Source: Stercorarius parasiticus (taxonomy: Eukaryota; Chordata; Aves; Charadriiformes; Stercorariidae). From it: 64,000 bases of DNA. The notes below the pieces were generated by a model. The model was not told the DNA's origin, searched no databases, and worked only from the letters and a program-made list of their open reading frames with translations. Shown in pieces: positions 1-13,400 of the stretch (within the stretch, counting starts at the first letter, position 1; the number at the start of each line of letters is the position of its first letter). The translations under genes were made by a program, and so were the position numbers. The stretch lies in contig VWZL01000728.1 of assembly GCA_013396915.1 (NCBI GenBank), forward strand, positions 372,001 through 436,000, read 5' to 3'.

Positions 1-3000
1 TTTCCCCTTACTTTTAATTGCCTGGATAACATCTTCCTACTACATTCCATGGTTAAAACAGAGCTCTGATGACTACAGTACCTTTGGTAAGAATATATTA
101 GCTCCTGTAGCAACATGAACCCAGGAAGTACCAAAAAGCAAAACAGAATCCTTCCACCTGATAATCAGTGATATCAAAGTCATAGAAATCTCAGAAGTTT
201 CCTACTCACTGTGAAATAACAGCAACAGTTCTGAGGAAGAAAAAACAGTCCTTGGCACAACACAAGAGTTTTCTAGCAGCCACAATCTGACTCAGAATCA
301 TAAAGAAAGGTCTATGGAGAATTGGTTGGAAGATCAAACAGCATTTTGCAAAAATTTCCCAGCACATCTATTCACCTCCAAATGTCTTTTTTTCTTGAGG
401 AGACATCAACAGAGTTTGCTCTCAAAAAAGTGATTTGGATGCTAAAAAGCTCTGCAAACTGTCACTTTTTTATTATTTGACTTGGTGATGAACTGAGCTG
501 AAATCCACCATGACTAAGGAGAATGCAAGTCTCTGCATCACCCCAGGAAAAGAGCAAGGAATGAATTGTCAAACTGATTCCTCAAATGCATCCAGTCTTG
601 TAATAATGAAATTATTGCCTGGTCCTGAAACAGACCTTCCACCTCCTGCACACCTAGCTGGCTCCTGGCACTACGGGAAGGGGTTACAGCTCTTGCTCTC
701 TCTGCCTTGTCTCAAAGGAGAGCCAATTAGAATTTAATTATCTTCTTGATATCCAAAAATCACAGTCAAAGTGGAAAGGATAAATCCCCCCTTATTCCAT
801 CACTCAACAACCGCTATGATGATGTATCCCCGTCCTTCAGAATGTCTGCGCCATCTATGCAACCCAGATAAATAAGAACCAGGGGGTGAAGTCTACCAGG
901 ACCAGATGAGAGTGGAATTGTTGGCTAAAACTGCACCTGCATGAGGAAAAGTACTGTGCCTGAAAGAGGCCTCCATGTGGAAGAACAACAAAGGTCTTTT
1001 TCTAAAATAAATAAAGGTGGATTTGCCCTGTTCATATGGCATTTTTCAACATCCAAGGTTGAATACTATGCAGTGTTTTAGACTAATTCGTTTTACAGCT
1101 CAATCCCACTGCACCTAACTCAGTGCTATTTCCTCCTCAGCCACCACACACCATCGATCCTGGGAGGATTTACCACCTGCAAGGTCACTTCTGAGTGACA
1201 TAGCGAGTCACTTATGGATGGACTGCAGCTTTTGACCTATCTGGTTTCCAGCAATCTTTTAGAAAAGTTTTTATCAAGTATTAGCTACCGAATAGAAAGT
1301 TGTTTAATTCCTGGACCTTAGGCAAGAAGTCCTGGTGTGCACAAACAACGTGAAAGAGCAGCAGGCTTCACAAATACAGAGCAATTTTTGCTTATTCTCT
1401 GATGAAAGGAACACCAAGGCAGCAGCAGCTCCTCAGAGCAGTTTTGTGGGTTGTTTTTTTTTTTCCAAAGACAGTAAGATGCTGTTTCCTAAGGGCAGCA
1501 GCTCTACATGGCTCCACTGCAGCTGGAGTCAAACACTTATGTACCCCTAGAATTAGTCTCCATCTTACCTGAAGGGATTCCCAGAGAGATAAGCAGCATA
1601 TGCAATTCTGCAAAGATAATATATGTCCAAGGCATAAAGGACGGCTCAAAGGCAAGATGAAGATCACTGCAAAGATCTGGAAGCTATAAACTGAATTTTA
1701 CAATCTCTAGTGAATATCTTAAAAGCGGGGGAAACAGCAACAGAAGAGGGTCCCTGCTCACGGTTCCATGGCAGGAAGGTCACACTCAGCAGGATGAAAA
1801 GGCAGAAAAATAATCAAAAAAAATCTTTCCCACCAACAGAAGTGGAATTAGCTTGCTTCAACACTCTGTTCTGGGGGGGAAATTAAAAAAAAAAAAAAAA
1901 GAAGGGGAAAAAAAGGCATTCTTTAGAAAGAAGCAGCAAGTAATTCCTGGCATAGCTCCCCACACTGCTCTCTGCCTCAGAGCACCTTGAGGAAGACACT
2001 TTTATTTGCTCTGCTAAACAAGGCAATGAAACCACATTCTCAGCGTTGGTCAAAAATTGTGGGAGCTGTAAAACATTTCTAAACCATGTACAATTCTCAG
2101 CCTTTAGAAAGTGAATACTCTTTTGATATAAAAAGGCAGTGTTTCCCTAGAAAACGTTCCCTTTTTACTCAGCCTCCTTAAGATTCTTATTTTTAAGCAG
2201 GAAGTAGGGAAAAATGAGAGAAAAATATTCTGGAAAAGTGTTTCCACCCCAACCAATCCCACCCCAGTTAGAAAAACACATCAGAGTATTTTACAAAGGA
2301 ATAATATAATTACTTTCCTTTAGCAAGTATTCTCCCACCATCGTATGCTGTTTTATACTTACATGGGCCAGCTACCACAGAGCTGAAATGGATTTTGATC
2401 TGTGCAGTGAGCTTTTGAAGCCAGAATTAAAATGTGTCTTTGCAATGAAGGAGATGAGTCACTGACTACTCAGTGGAAAAAACACACAGTGGATTTCAAC
2501 AAGCATAGGAATGACCTTTGGTAAAGGCTCCCAGATGTGTACAAATTTGAGATTACTACAAAGAGAAACACAAGTAACACCTGAAACTCAAACTGAGCCA
2601 ATGACCCAACAAAAAGTTCTTTTACCAGTTAAATGTGACTGGAAACAGCTGCTAAAGGAAAATCCAGAACAGCTTAGTTTGACAATTAGTTGTTAGGAAA
2701 AAAATATATATATTAAATCTCTTGCAAGGTTCCAGACAGTTCAAGGGAACAACTCTTTCCTTCAGAGCCACGCACTAGTAGAATAGATTCAGATACCTTC
2801 TCTTTAGCATGTAGAAAACAAGCAACCTGTCTATAACAACTGATATTGCACTATTGCAGAGTAGATAAACTTGTAGAAGTTGGCAACTCCCACATTCTTT
2901 ATCTACTGGGGATCTAAACATAAAATTTTGTATTAGGCACACTTGTGGGCAGTGGGGAGCACAATAGAGATTTAAGAGAACACTGTATGAAAAAAGAAAG

Positions 3001-3061
3001 CAGAAGCTATTCATTATGAAGACAATCCTAATAAAATGAGAACGTTTAGTTGCTATGCGCA
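1..3061. other. Unassigned non-coding sequence
   Basis: No coding exon, RNA gene or recognisable transposon was found on either strand. The open frames present are 61 to 132 codons long, differ in strand and frame, and show no family motif. The only structured element is the poly-A tract near 1.9 kb, listed separately. The stretch reads as unique AT-rich intergenic or intronic vertebrate DNA. Confidence 0.6.
1873..1915. repeat. Poly-A / A-rich tract
   Basis: A run of seven G is followed closely by 16 consecutive A (1885-1900) and then by a G-interrupted A-rich tail. No retroposon body is recognisable upstream of the A run, so this is best called a low-complexity tract. It could be the worn tail of an old retrocopy, but nothing else supports that. 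Confidence 0.85.
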
Positions 3062-3134
3062 GGGGGGAAAAAAAAAAACCCCAAACACAAAACCAAAACA
3101 CAACAATAAAGCAAATCAACCAAAAAAACCCCCA
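3062..3134. repeat. A/C-rich low-complexity repeat
   Basis: The block starts with G6 followed by A11 and continues as irregular CAAAA, CAAA and ACAAC units to a C-run near 3132. It contains almost no T on the plus strand, so it is a strongly strand-asymmetric simple repeat. The overlapping minus-strand open frame, rich in Phe, Val and Leu, is only a reading of this repeat. Confidence 0.85.
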
Positions 3135-4329
3135 CATCATTACCTTGCAAAAGACTTTGTAACTTTGCTGCACTGTTTACTGTAAACTCCCGCCAGCCCA
3201 TACTGTGAGCTTGGGGTGACCAGAGAAATCCCAAGGACTAACGCAGAAGGGCAGGAATGCACCATTGCTCTGCTAGGTCCTTAAATATTAGCAAAAACCC
3301 AGTATACCTGGGAAAATGGGTTAAGTGTTGCAGCTTGTTATGTACAGCAAACCCTCACAGAGACCTCCATGGTATGAAGGGTGAAGCCACGGCAAAACCC
3401 GGGGAGCTCCTGCCCGCCCTGGGCCAGCCTCAAGCTTGCAGCAAGCCACCTCTGCCACCAGCTAACACCAGAGCTTGCTTTCCTTCCCACAACTCCTCGT
3501 CAGCAGAACTCATGAAAGGTCTTCTGGTGCTCAATCTCATCCCATCTGACACAGGGAGTTGAAGCATGGCCACAATCATGCAGCTGATACCACTCACAGG
3601 AAGACACACCACCAAAGGCAGCTAAACTGGTATTTCAGGCATGATCAGAAACACGCACTTGTCAGCAGGATAAAAATACTGCTGCAAAATAAGATGGACT
3701 CCTGCTGTTACTTAGAGTGCTGAAGCCTTTGTATTCAAAGCAAAAAGTACTGATCCCATAAAAGAGCTTTTGTTCCCGGAACTTGATAGGGTTTTATGTT
3801 TAAACAGTATGGAATTCACTGTGTAAGAAGTTGTGCATCTATACAGACCTGCCCAACCCATGCTCAGGGTGTCCTTCTTTCAAATTTTAGGTACTTGGAA
3901 CCTTAGCGACTTTTTAATATAACTTCATGATCTGTCACCTCTGAAGAATGACCTAACCATCAGACAACCTTTCACATTGATGGAAAGTTTACTTTTTAAT
4001 TTATTTTAATTATGTATTTATTTTAAGGAAACTGTCGTTCATTCTCATTCTGCATCTAACTAGAATACCTGAAACATCTGTATTTTCCATGGAGTTCAGC
4101 CAGAATTTTTGGTCTACCGCTAATCCAGTTCTGATCTCCATTCACTTCCAACATAACGTAAAGACTTCCTTTCTTGACGCTTACCTAACCAGAGAAGTGG
4201 AAATTATTTACATCAGTAGAAAAAAATACTTTTCTCTGTTCAGCTAAAATACGGTGCATTGTCATGCTTCCAGTAAATAGACACGGTCCATTTTGCTGCA
4301 ATATTAAAGGAAAGTTCTTTTCACTGGAA
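3135..4329. other. Unassigned non-coding sequence
   Basis: Nothing recognisable is seen here. A somewhat GC-richer segment around 3370-3500 has short overlapping open frames on both strands, about 60 to 100 codons, without family motifs. An AT-rich segment follows at about 3980-4025, built of TTTA and TTTAATT words. Confidence 0.5.
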
Positions 4330-4720
4330 TGAAGGTGCTGGTAATTGGCCCAGCGTATTTCTTTCAGGCATCTGTTAAGCTAATTACCGCTTAAGCTTAC
4401 AGTCCTGCATTTTTTTCCCCTACTTTGTGAGGGATGATGGAAAAAAAAGAGCTGCTAAACAGAACTTCTTGTTTGTTTGTTTTAACATAATGATGGTCAT
4501 GACAAACTCTTTATTGTTTGATTATTTTCTGGTCAAACTATCCACAGAATTAGGATTGCTAAATTTTAATTTTGCTGCAGCTTATAGCTGAATGAAAATT
4601 TTAATTGGCTGCTTAGTGTTTTAAAGCAATAGATTAATCTTTGTGAATCATCCTAGCTGGCAGGTTTTAGTGATCCAAGTAATTTACTTACATAATTTAT
4701 TTCTTTGTGTTTGAAAGAAA
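4330..4720. promoter_or_regulatory. Candidate cis-regulatory block (homeodomain-like words)
   Basis: This stretch is dense in TAATT/AATTA homeodomain-type words and free of recognisable repeats. TTAAGCTAATTACC-type sequence lies near 4376-4388. Two similar words of about 18 bp occur as a direct repeat at 4561-4578 and 4595-4612, both of the form AAATTTTAATT followed by a GCTGC end. Such clustering is common in conserved non-coding enhancers near developmental genes. It is also expected at some rate in any AT-rich DNA, and no cross-species comparison was possible, so this is only a candidate. Confidence 0.2.
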
Positions 4721-4982
4721 AGTCCATATAAATGCCATTATGTGAAATTTCCACATAGCACAATAATTGCAGGCAAACTTATGCCTTCGGAAATTGATCT
4801 TCTAGAAGACTTGGGATCACAAGAGAATATTTTTTAAAAGTCTACATTTCTTTCCTCTTCAATAAAATGGACTTTAACTTAAAGCACAGTATTTAAAACC
4901 TTCCAAGCTGAGTATTGAACACAACAGGATTTTTTATCTGAAGAAAGCACAACACAAAAACTGAGGTCAGAGTTTAGTCCGC

Positions 4983-5232
4983 TGTCCTGGTTTGAGGTAA
5001 AACAGACCAGGACATCCTCTCTAAAGTCCCCTCTCTCGTGCCTGTTTTACTGGAGACACCATGCAAGTACAGTAAGGAGCTATGGCACCGCTGCTCTCTG
5101 CGGGTGCAGCCATCACATAGACCCGCACGGCCCCCCGGGCTTAGCCTGGCTGAAAGACTAAACTGACAGCAGCAAAGCATTACCAACCCTGTACCATGGG
5201 CGCCCCAAGCGCGCAATCAGCGACACTTGTCA
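4983..5232. other. CpG-enriched patch with a leading hairpin, possible old mobile-element remnant
   Basis: The patch opens with a perfect 9-bp inverted repeat, TGTCCTGGT at 4983-4991 and its complement at 5006-5014. Several CpG then cluster at about 5089-5222 (around GCGGGTG, CCCGCACGG, CCCGGG and GCGCGC), whereas neighbouring DNA is CpG-poor. Higher CpG than the flanks and a start of the TGTCCTGGTTT type would fit an LTR-like insertion, since many avian ERV LTRs begin similarly. I find no matching target-site duplication, poly-A signal or primer-binding site. It may equally be a short regulatory patch. Confidence 0.2.
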
Positions 5233-7395
5233 GAATTGTGAGTAGCCATTGTGGGAATTGTATTCTGCCTCTGTATTTCTCACCCCCCCTTCCCAACCTC
5301 AAAAATGACAAAAAGCTCATGAACTCAAATGTCAGGAATGCTTAGCTGATTATTTTATTGGCAATATACTGCAATTACCTCTCCTCAGGTCTTTGGTGCA
5401 AGAGCTTTCTTGGTGTAAGGGCTTTCAGAGTGCATTTCTGAACCTTCGGAAAAAGAGAAGCCACAATAGATGGCTTTTCTCCTGATGCAGGCAGCTGGGA
5501 AGGAAACCACATACGACAAACGCTGATTTGGCTAAGCATGAATCCTTTATCACATAAGTCAACTTCATGTTGTTTATGCAGTCAGTATAAAAATTCACTT
5601 ACAGATTTTATTTATTTAACTGCACATTTTATTCTGCTTAGCGAATAGCAATCTGCCTGACCTTACACACACTCTGCAAATGTGGGCCAGGGAGCAGTCT
5701 CTTTAACAGGACAAGAAAGAGCATCCATTTCTCTCTCCACTCCTTGAAAAGATATTCACTAGAGCATCCCCATCACTTGTGGATTTCATTATTGCTGGGG
5801 AGGACATATTAACTGCTTTTACATCTCTGCATCCCACCTGAGGGACCAGTTTCCCAGATCTCATAACCCCAGAATTCTAAAAAAATGACAAAAACAAAAC
5901 AAAGATTCCCAGAGCTTAAAAATTTAGTCATAAAGTTCCCATAAATTTAAAAGGCTAATCTATTCCAAATACTAAAATCTAAACTTTTTTTAATTGCATC
6001 CCAGTCCTTGAGCTGAATTGTACAGGAAGCAAATTATTTCTTTTTTTTTTTTCCTCCCCTCAATAATGTTTAGCCTTCCTTTTAAATGAGTACTTTAAAA
6101 ATGTTTTTCATCTTTCAAAACAAGATGCTCAGGAATTTTTTTTTCTTTACTATGCTGAAAAGCGGTATTCATGTGATGACTTTATTTCTGAATTCTCTGC
6201 GCTACTTTAAGTCTCAGCTATCAACTGAGGTAAGTGATAAACAGAGCCCATGAAAAGAAAAAAAGAGAGAACAAAACAACCCTTGGCAGGTAGAAGTGGC
6301 TGAAGAAACAGTTCTCAAATTATATCAGAGCAGATTTTCAAAATGCCCAGCAGCCACCAGCTTCCAGCATTTGCAAATGCAACATCTGGTCACCTATTTC
6401 CAGGCCTAATTGGGAGTCACTGGGGTACCGAGATCTGGATATAAAGATCTTTTTGAAGTTTGGTCTGTATTTCTGCTTAAAAACAGCTATGTTGGCTTGC
6501 AAAGTCAGCATTTGCATATTGTTGAGTATGTGGAATGCCACTGTCTTTCCATTTCATCTTGCAGAGTCCTAGAGACAAATCCTATGTGAATTTTAAGACT
6601 GCGCTTTCTGCCAGTGTTTACGAGGCAGGAGGCTGTCGCTACAGTTTATTCCGCATCTAATCAATGCTCAGGGAAGAATTAAAGTGGTTATAGTTTGCTA
6701 TTAAAAAGACATGGGTGGCTAGATAACTTTGATCTTGGAGCCTGCTTAGCCCTGGCAAAGAACGTCATTAAAAGCATCCTGCCTTGGAATTTCAAACTAT
6801 ATTTTTTAAAAAAGTGACTGAGATCTCCCTCCTCTTCTCCCCACCCGATCAGAAAAGCAAGAACCAGCACTGTCAAGCACAGGAGATAAAAGAGCATAGT
6901 TTCCTGGGAAAGCTTGCAGCTACGGAAGCAAAAGTTTGTGGGACAGCTTCATTTAAACAAGTTTCAAACCACTTGCATAATGCAAACGCACAGCAGCACT
7001 GTAGGCAACAACAAACACAGATTGACCCTTCTTCCCTAAAAATAACAAAAATGAACTGCTGTGTCTTTTCCTACAGGTGAGGGAACTGCTGGAGTAAACA
7101 CAGCCCATCAAAGTCTTACTGACTTCACTTGTGCAATGGCTTTTGGTTCAAAGCAGCAGGGTCTGGCCTTGCCACAGCACTCATCAGTCAAGTCGGGGCA
7201 TTATGCATGCAGTCAAGCCAAGGTGGAGCACAGGCAGACCAAACAAGCATTTTCTGTCTGAGCTTCATAGCACTCTTGTGTATTGTCAAGCCTATTCAGC
7301 AAGAACTCCTCTGATCTCCCCATACCTGAGCAAAACCTGCCTTTTAATCACATACACCTGACTCCGTTTTCCAGGTGGGCTCAAGGAGGTAACGT
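5233..7395. other. Unassigned non-coding sequence
   Basis: A 12-T homopolymer lies at 6041-6052, and short A-rich runs occur near 5880-5900 and 6255-6275. Open frames of 60 to 98 codons occur between 6.3 and 7.4 kb on both strands, including a segment at 7131-7261 open in all three plus frames. None carries a recognisable motif, and I annotate none as a gene. Confidence 0.5.
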
Positions 7396-7440
7396 GGAGA
7401 GGGAGGGAGGAAGAGAGGGAGGAAAGGAGCAGAGAGAGAA
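7396..7440. repeat. GA-rich polypurine tract
   Basis: About 45 bp of almost pure purine on the plus strand, made of GGGA, GGAA and GAGA units. It is a degenerate (GGGA/GGAA)n microsatellite. Polypurine mirror-like tracts of this kind can form triplex DNA, but no function is implied. Confidence 0.85.
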
Positions 7441-10400
7441 CAAGTGGCTAAAGACAGAAAGTAATTCCTTGTGACATGCTTTATATTTGGCTCTTCCCAT
7501 CCTTCCTACTACCTTCACCTTCTACAACCAGAATTCAGTTAATCCTTGTGGAGTGGTTATTATTAACTTTATAGATTAAGTTTTTCAAATACCAAGCACA
7601 GGATATGAAAGTAACCAGTGCTTATAAAGGAACATATAGTCAAAAATTTGTATTGGTAAAATAAACTGCACTTTAATATATCTGTTATTTTTGTGGAGGA
7701 TAATTTACATGGCATAGATGTTGTAAGAAAAACTATTCTTTTTAATCCCCGACCCCTAAACTTGCAATCGCATTTTTATATTATATATAGACTCAAGGGG
7801 TATCCCATTTTATATGTAATCTATAAATCGTTTGAGGTACGGGCAATTTGCTTTGATCTCCTTGCACTGCAGTCAGCACAATAAAGCACAGGTTCAGAGC
7901 TGCAGCTCTTAAAAAGACCATGACAAAATAAGAGACCTTTGGATGTCTTGCTCGAGAGCGTGTTAACAAGTCCAGTCAGGAATCAGACCAAGCACGCAAT
8001 TATGAAAAATACGTCAGTGCGGCTACAAACAAGAGTGGGTTTCATCCAGTGGCTCTCAAATGGGACAACACGTGGACTCATCAGCTCAGCAGCAGCCATC
8101 TGGCCACCCAGCAACTGGCTGGACACCGCCACAGTCCAACAGTTTTTGACATGCGACTCTCTGCACACCCCACATCACCATGTCACTGCTCTGGCAGTAA
8201 CAGGTAACCCACCCCCACATAAATAACAGCTTGCAAATCTACAAAGTAATACACAGTCATGAATATTTCCTTTGACTAACCCTGTGATACGATAAGCAGC
8301 ATTTGCTGATCCGAGCGTAACGTGGCAGTACAGATTTGCACCCACAAGCAGAACAGGAGGCTGACATGTCAGAGTTACCCAGCAAACATCTGAATAACTA
8401 AAGAGACACAGCTCATCACTGCATAGATCATTGTTTGGAAACAAAAATCAGTCTTCTCTGTTTAGCCCATGGTGTTTGCGAAGCTAAGTGACAATGACAA
8501 GTGAATTAAACATCAAAGTAATGAAGTAGCCATTAATAATGCTAAATAAGGTCCAAGTTCAGCAAGGTGCTATAGACAACTGCGTCACTAATGGATGTGC
8601 AGTTCCTGAAGGAAGTATTAACAACTACTGTAGGCTTTTTCCAAAGAAGCTTTTTCTATTGCAATGGTGTGACCATATTTCCACAGCATTTCGTCACCTC
8701 GGTCTTCATTAAGTTGCTAGCACTTCCACTCGTTCTGAGGGATTTAATACACAATTGCACCTTAGCCTCCAATGCAGAATCGTACCTATAAGCCTATACA
8801 GGCTGTTACATTCCTCTGATATGAGCTAGGACAGTGTCAAGACCTGGGCAGGGTTTTACCCTTTCACATATATGGAAGCAAGGGACAGGTTTTTCCTGGG
8901 ACTGGGAGAGCCTGAGTGGGAGAACCAGTAGCAGCATAAAAGAAGCTGACACAGCTCCAGAGGATCAGTCAAAGCAGCAAGCATACTGCATGCAGCAAGC
9001 AACATTTAAAAGGCTTTTGAGAAAATAGCTGCAGTTTCAGCTACCACATCAACTGAATGGCCCCCCACGCAGCCCTAAAACACATGAAATAAAATACTTT
9101 TCTGACAGTGTGCCAGGAACAGGACTGAAACAGCTATCAGAATGAGGGTGCATCTTCCTTAGCAATTTATTGTGTAGTGGCATTGCCTTTCTGACACAAG
9201 GCTCCTTGGTGTCGACTTTTGAAGTGCTTTGGATTGCACTTTGCAGCTCCCCCAGCTGTGCACTCCCCAGAGAAAGCCACGTGGAAGCTATACACCAGCA
9301 AACCTACCAGTCAGGCAAAGATCATGAATGCGAGATCCCAAATCCCAGTTTGTAAAATCAGACTCTGAAATGAGATTACCAGCCTGGCCCTAGGTGACAC
9401 AAACGATCACTAGGGATGACAGGTCCTTGAACCGTACTGCTTCCCTCTACAACACCTCTTCTTGTGCTAAACTCTTTGCTATTGCAGATACACCCTGGGG
9501 ATCCTACAGGAAAATATTTCACAGCAGTTATTTGATGCTGCAGAAATTACTCCTGATGGTTAGTCTCAGAGCTGTATCTCCAGTGCATCCCTCCAGCATT
9601 GGCCTGTGATTCTGATCCCCTGCACCACCGTTTCTGTTACGTCTTCTACCATTTCACTTATGTTTCTGGAAAAGAGCTTTGAGCTTTGTCTGTCAAGTTA
9701 GACAGTAAAGATTTGCATTCTAGCATGTTAAAAATGAAATGTGACTGTAGACATGGAGATCTACATGATATATCAGAGCCTTGCGTGACTCCAGCGATCT
9801 CTGCATTCTGGCAATGCTGCTCAGAAAAATGGATCTTAGGGACAAATGTCTGAATCTAATAGTTTCTCAGGGAATCCATGACTTTGCTTCCGATTAGGGC
9901 AGATGGAGTGATAAAATACATCTCTCCTCTTCGGTCAGTCTCTTTGATAATCTTATTTTTCATCCTCAGAATAAAGTCAGAAATTTTTGTGGGGTTTTGT
10001 TTTTGCTGTCGCCCCCTCTCTAGTCTAAAAACAAACCAGATTTCCAAAGATGAACTGATTCTTTTGTATGGATTAAAAAGACTAAAATTTCATTTCCTCA
10101 CACACAATAGACTCTGCACATCATATCTCAATACCTGCAGCTAGATTTTCACAGAAAGTGAAATATATAGCATGTTAAACTTCTAAAGAAACAGCTCTTT
10201 TTAGAGCTTATATAATAATGGGTTTATTCTATAAACAGATATTGAAGACAACAGCCAAATCATATGTCCTTATTTTAGCAGAAGAAGGAAGATGAGAAAA
10301 GAAGAACTGGATCCTTCACAAAGAGAACGGACAAAAAGCTGATTTGAGAAAGCTCTGTGGGTCCTGTTTTGCTGCTTTCTGGGAGCGGGAGTTTGGGACA

Positions 10401-13400
10401 CATCAGTCCTTCCCTTTCATTGTGCTTCCAGGAAGAGTAGCTCAGCCCCTCCATTCACACTAGAGCTCATTCACCTTTGTTCCTGTCTGAAAATTAATAT
10501 ATTTACACATAATTATTGTTCCATCAGAGTTGTCAGGTACGACTCCTAACTCTGAATTCAGTCACATATCCAAAAGGGAAACAGGCCAATATTTATATAC
10601 CTATGTTTCTGCAGCACCTGTGACTCCTAATTAAAGACTAGACCCTCTTGCACTAGCTGGTGCAAACACCAAAAAACAGACTGGGTTCTTGTCCCCAAGG
10701 GTTTGCAATCCAAATGTCAGAGAAGAGACAGCAGGTGGGAAATACAACGGAAAGTATATGAGCACCACAGAAAGATCTTTCTTAAGCTGCGGAAAGCATG
10801 CCTGCATAAACGTTTTCTGAGCAGCATGGAGTTTCTGTTAACAAGATTAGATTGCTCCTTCCCAAGACACTAGGAGGTGGCTCTTTCCTGCAGAAGACCT
10901 TTGTTCACCTTTACTGAGGGTGACCACCTAACATTGTGATAATGGAAATGTTGCATAAATACAAGTAGCAATAAACTACTGCAGAAATACATTGCTTCAG
11001 GGCTAGAAGTAACCACCACCACTTATAAATTGGCAGGTTCTTGCCATCACGTGAGGCTTCCCTTCTCACCTCACACCCCTGCTGTTCCCTCCAGGCCCTG
11101 TCCCTGTCACAAGGCTAAGCAGGTAGTTAGCAAGGCAGGTTTAGGTTCAGGATAGCTTGTTAAGTCAAGGCAGAAATTACAGTAACTTGCACGACAGCAT
11201 AAAGAAGCTTTTTAGGGTTTGTTGATTCTTGCATTGTAAAAGGTATTGATCGTGGGTTGTGGAACAGGAAATCATGCTTCAAGTGCAACGGGTGTAGTAT
11301 CAAGTGCAATTATCCTGGAGAAAATATGAGGGATTGTGTATTAAAGCTATTTTCTCGTAGCAGCTTGCCTTTTAACTCTTCTGCAGCATCAATTACTATG
11401 CTAGGAATACAGTGAACTTTGTTTCTCTGAGCCCTCAATTGGAGAATTCCCCTTTTTCCTTTAAACTCTTATTCCTAGTTCTTTTGTATGCTTGTCTGCT
11501 GAAGAGGTTGTTAAAAGTGAATTTAGAGGGAGCCTGATCAAATCAGCCTTCCAAAGGATACATCTCACCTGGCAAATATTTTCTTATTACAATAGCTTTA
11601 AGTAACCATTTCCACACAAGAAAGGCTCCCATTTCAAGTTAGGTTGTGGCAGGCATACCCACATCTTATGCAGTTGACCTGCATATACAACATCTGTGCA
11701 TAAGTAGCTATTCTTAAGAAAGAAAATAGTCCAGTCAACACACTGGTGTGCATTAGCTTTTCTTCATGCTTAAAATACATCACCCCAAAGCATACATCAC
11801 CGGCACCTGTGAGCCGGTCCTCAGAGAGAAACATATTGTTTCCTACCTTGCATAGACAGGAAAGTTAAGGTAAAAAGTGTATAAATGAGAAAGTGAAGAA
11901 TCAAACTCAACCTCTAGCTATGGCTTGGAGTAAGGCAAATAGAAATAACGCTTCTTAAGACTGCTTCGTTAACATTAATTATAACAAAACCTCTTTTGAG
12001 GGGGAAAATATTCTGGCTTCTTTGAGCTATGACTAAGGATGTATAAACAACATCACTATGCATTTCTTTTATAGCCCTGCTTCTTAAGATAATCCATCTG
12101 TTTTCAAAGATTCAGCAGTATGGGACAGTATTGGTAAGATTATTCATAAATCTCTGAAGTAAATTGAAACACAAGCTTGCAAAGAACAATAAGTGACCAA
12201 ACAGTCCCCTGATAATGCATGAAACCACATACATCCCTTCTCATTAATATTTCTTACTTATCAAATCCACTCACTTACCTTTATCTATCTCCCTTATATG
12301 TTAGCACCTCAGTTCTCTATCAGACATAAATCTCTCTCCCAGCCTAGATTTATGAGCAGCTATCTTGTACCTACCATGCTTGCTCACTCCTTCCTTTCCT
12401 CCCTCAGCTGTAGCCAGGCACAAAAAGCCTCAGCTAGCAACACCTGAAACTTATAGCCTCCCACTGACCATAATACACTGGAACACAAGGAAAGGAACCT
12501 ATATAAGCCTCCTTTCTTAAGTGCTTTTTCTATTTTTAGTGAGAAAGACATGTTTAAGGATATGGTATGTGTTATTTTGGAGTTAAGACTACAGCAAGTT
12601 TTGTAGGCTCTTTTAAAGTTCAACACTTCAGACAGGTGAAATCTCACAGAAAATGCTGAAGGGAGTGATCTAGGGCATGGTGAAAAGGACAAGGGCTAGT
12701 AGCTATTTAGTTTAGCTGCAAGATGTTAAGAGATAAACAGTTCAGAAAAGCTCAGTCTTGCTTTTAGAGTACAGGGTGATTTTATAAATAGATACCGACT
12801 TATTTTGAAAATCTCATGTTTTAGGCTAGGATCTACCTTCATACTGGTACTACTAGATGGGTATTTTACCTAGCAGCAGGGTAATCTATAGCCTTACCTT
12901 AGAGACTACTGATGCTGCCTATTCTCCTCAGAGGTAGTATTTCCTGGAGTATTACTGCAGGAAAGGTGATGATCCAGGTTTCTCACAGCTTCCCGTAAGA
13001 GAGAGTTGATATTTCTGGTGAGATTGCAGCTGTGATTGTTTAAGAATTGGTAGCTTATAGCTTAGAAAAAATTCTTGATGTTTAGGGGATTGAAATGTTC
13101 ATCATTGATTATTTCTACTGGTACTTGTTCTCTTCCTACAGTTTCTTGTCACAAGAGGAGCCTTAGGGATCTTTGTCAGGAATACTGCTCCCTGTGGAGG
13201 GGTTAAGGACTGGTGCTCAAGCCCTAGCAAGTACATTTCTAGTACATGAGGCAAAATGTTTTGCAGAGCCCTTTTACTCTTGCTGGTACCTGGTTTCATC
13301 TAGCAGAACTCTGGGAATCTTCATTCTATTTCCTTTATTATTTAGCTTCGGTGTTGTGAGGGGATACGCTGAAAGAGAGAGACTGGGTAATACCCGTTTT

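Noticed and set aside
2775..3173. Open frame of 132 codons on the minus strand, hydrophobic and membrane-like
   Set aside because: Its hydrophobic start is the complement of the A/C-rich repeat at 3.06 kb, which reads as Phe, Val and Trp. No known family is visible.
4983..5232. Solo LTR with TG...CA ends
   Set aside because: A TG start and CA end can be drawn, but the flanking bases show no target-site duplication and no poly-A signal or other LTR marks were found. It is kept only as a low-confidence patch.
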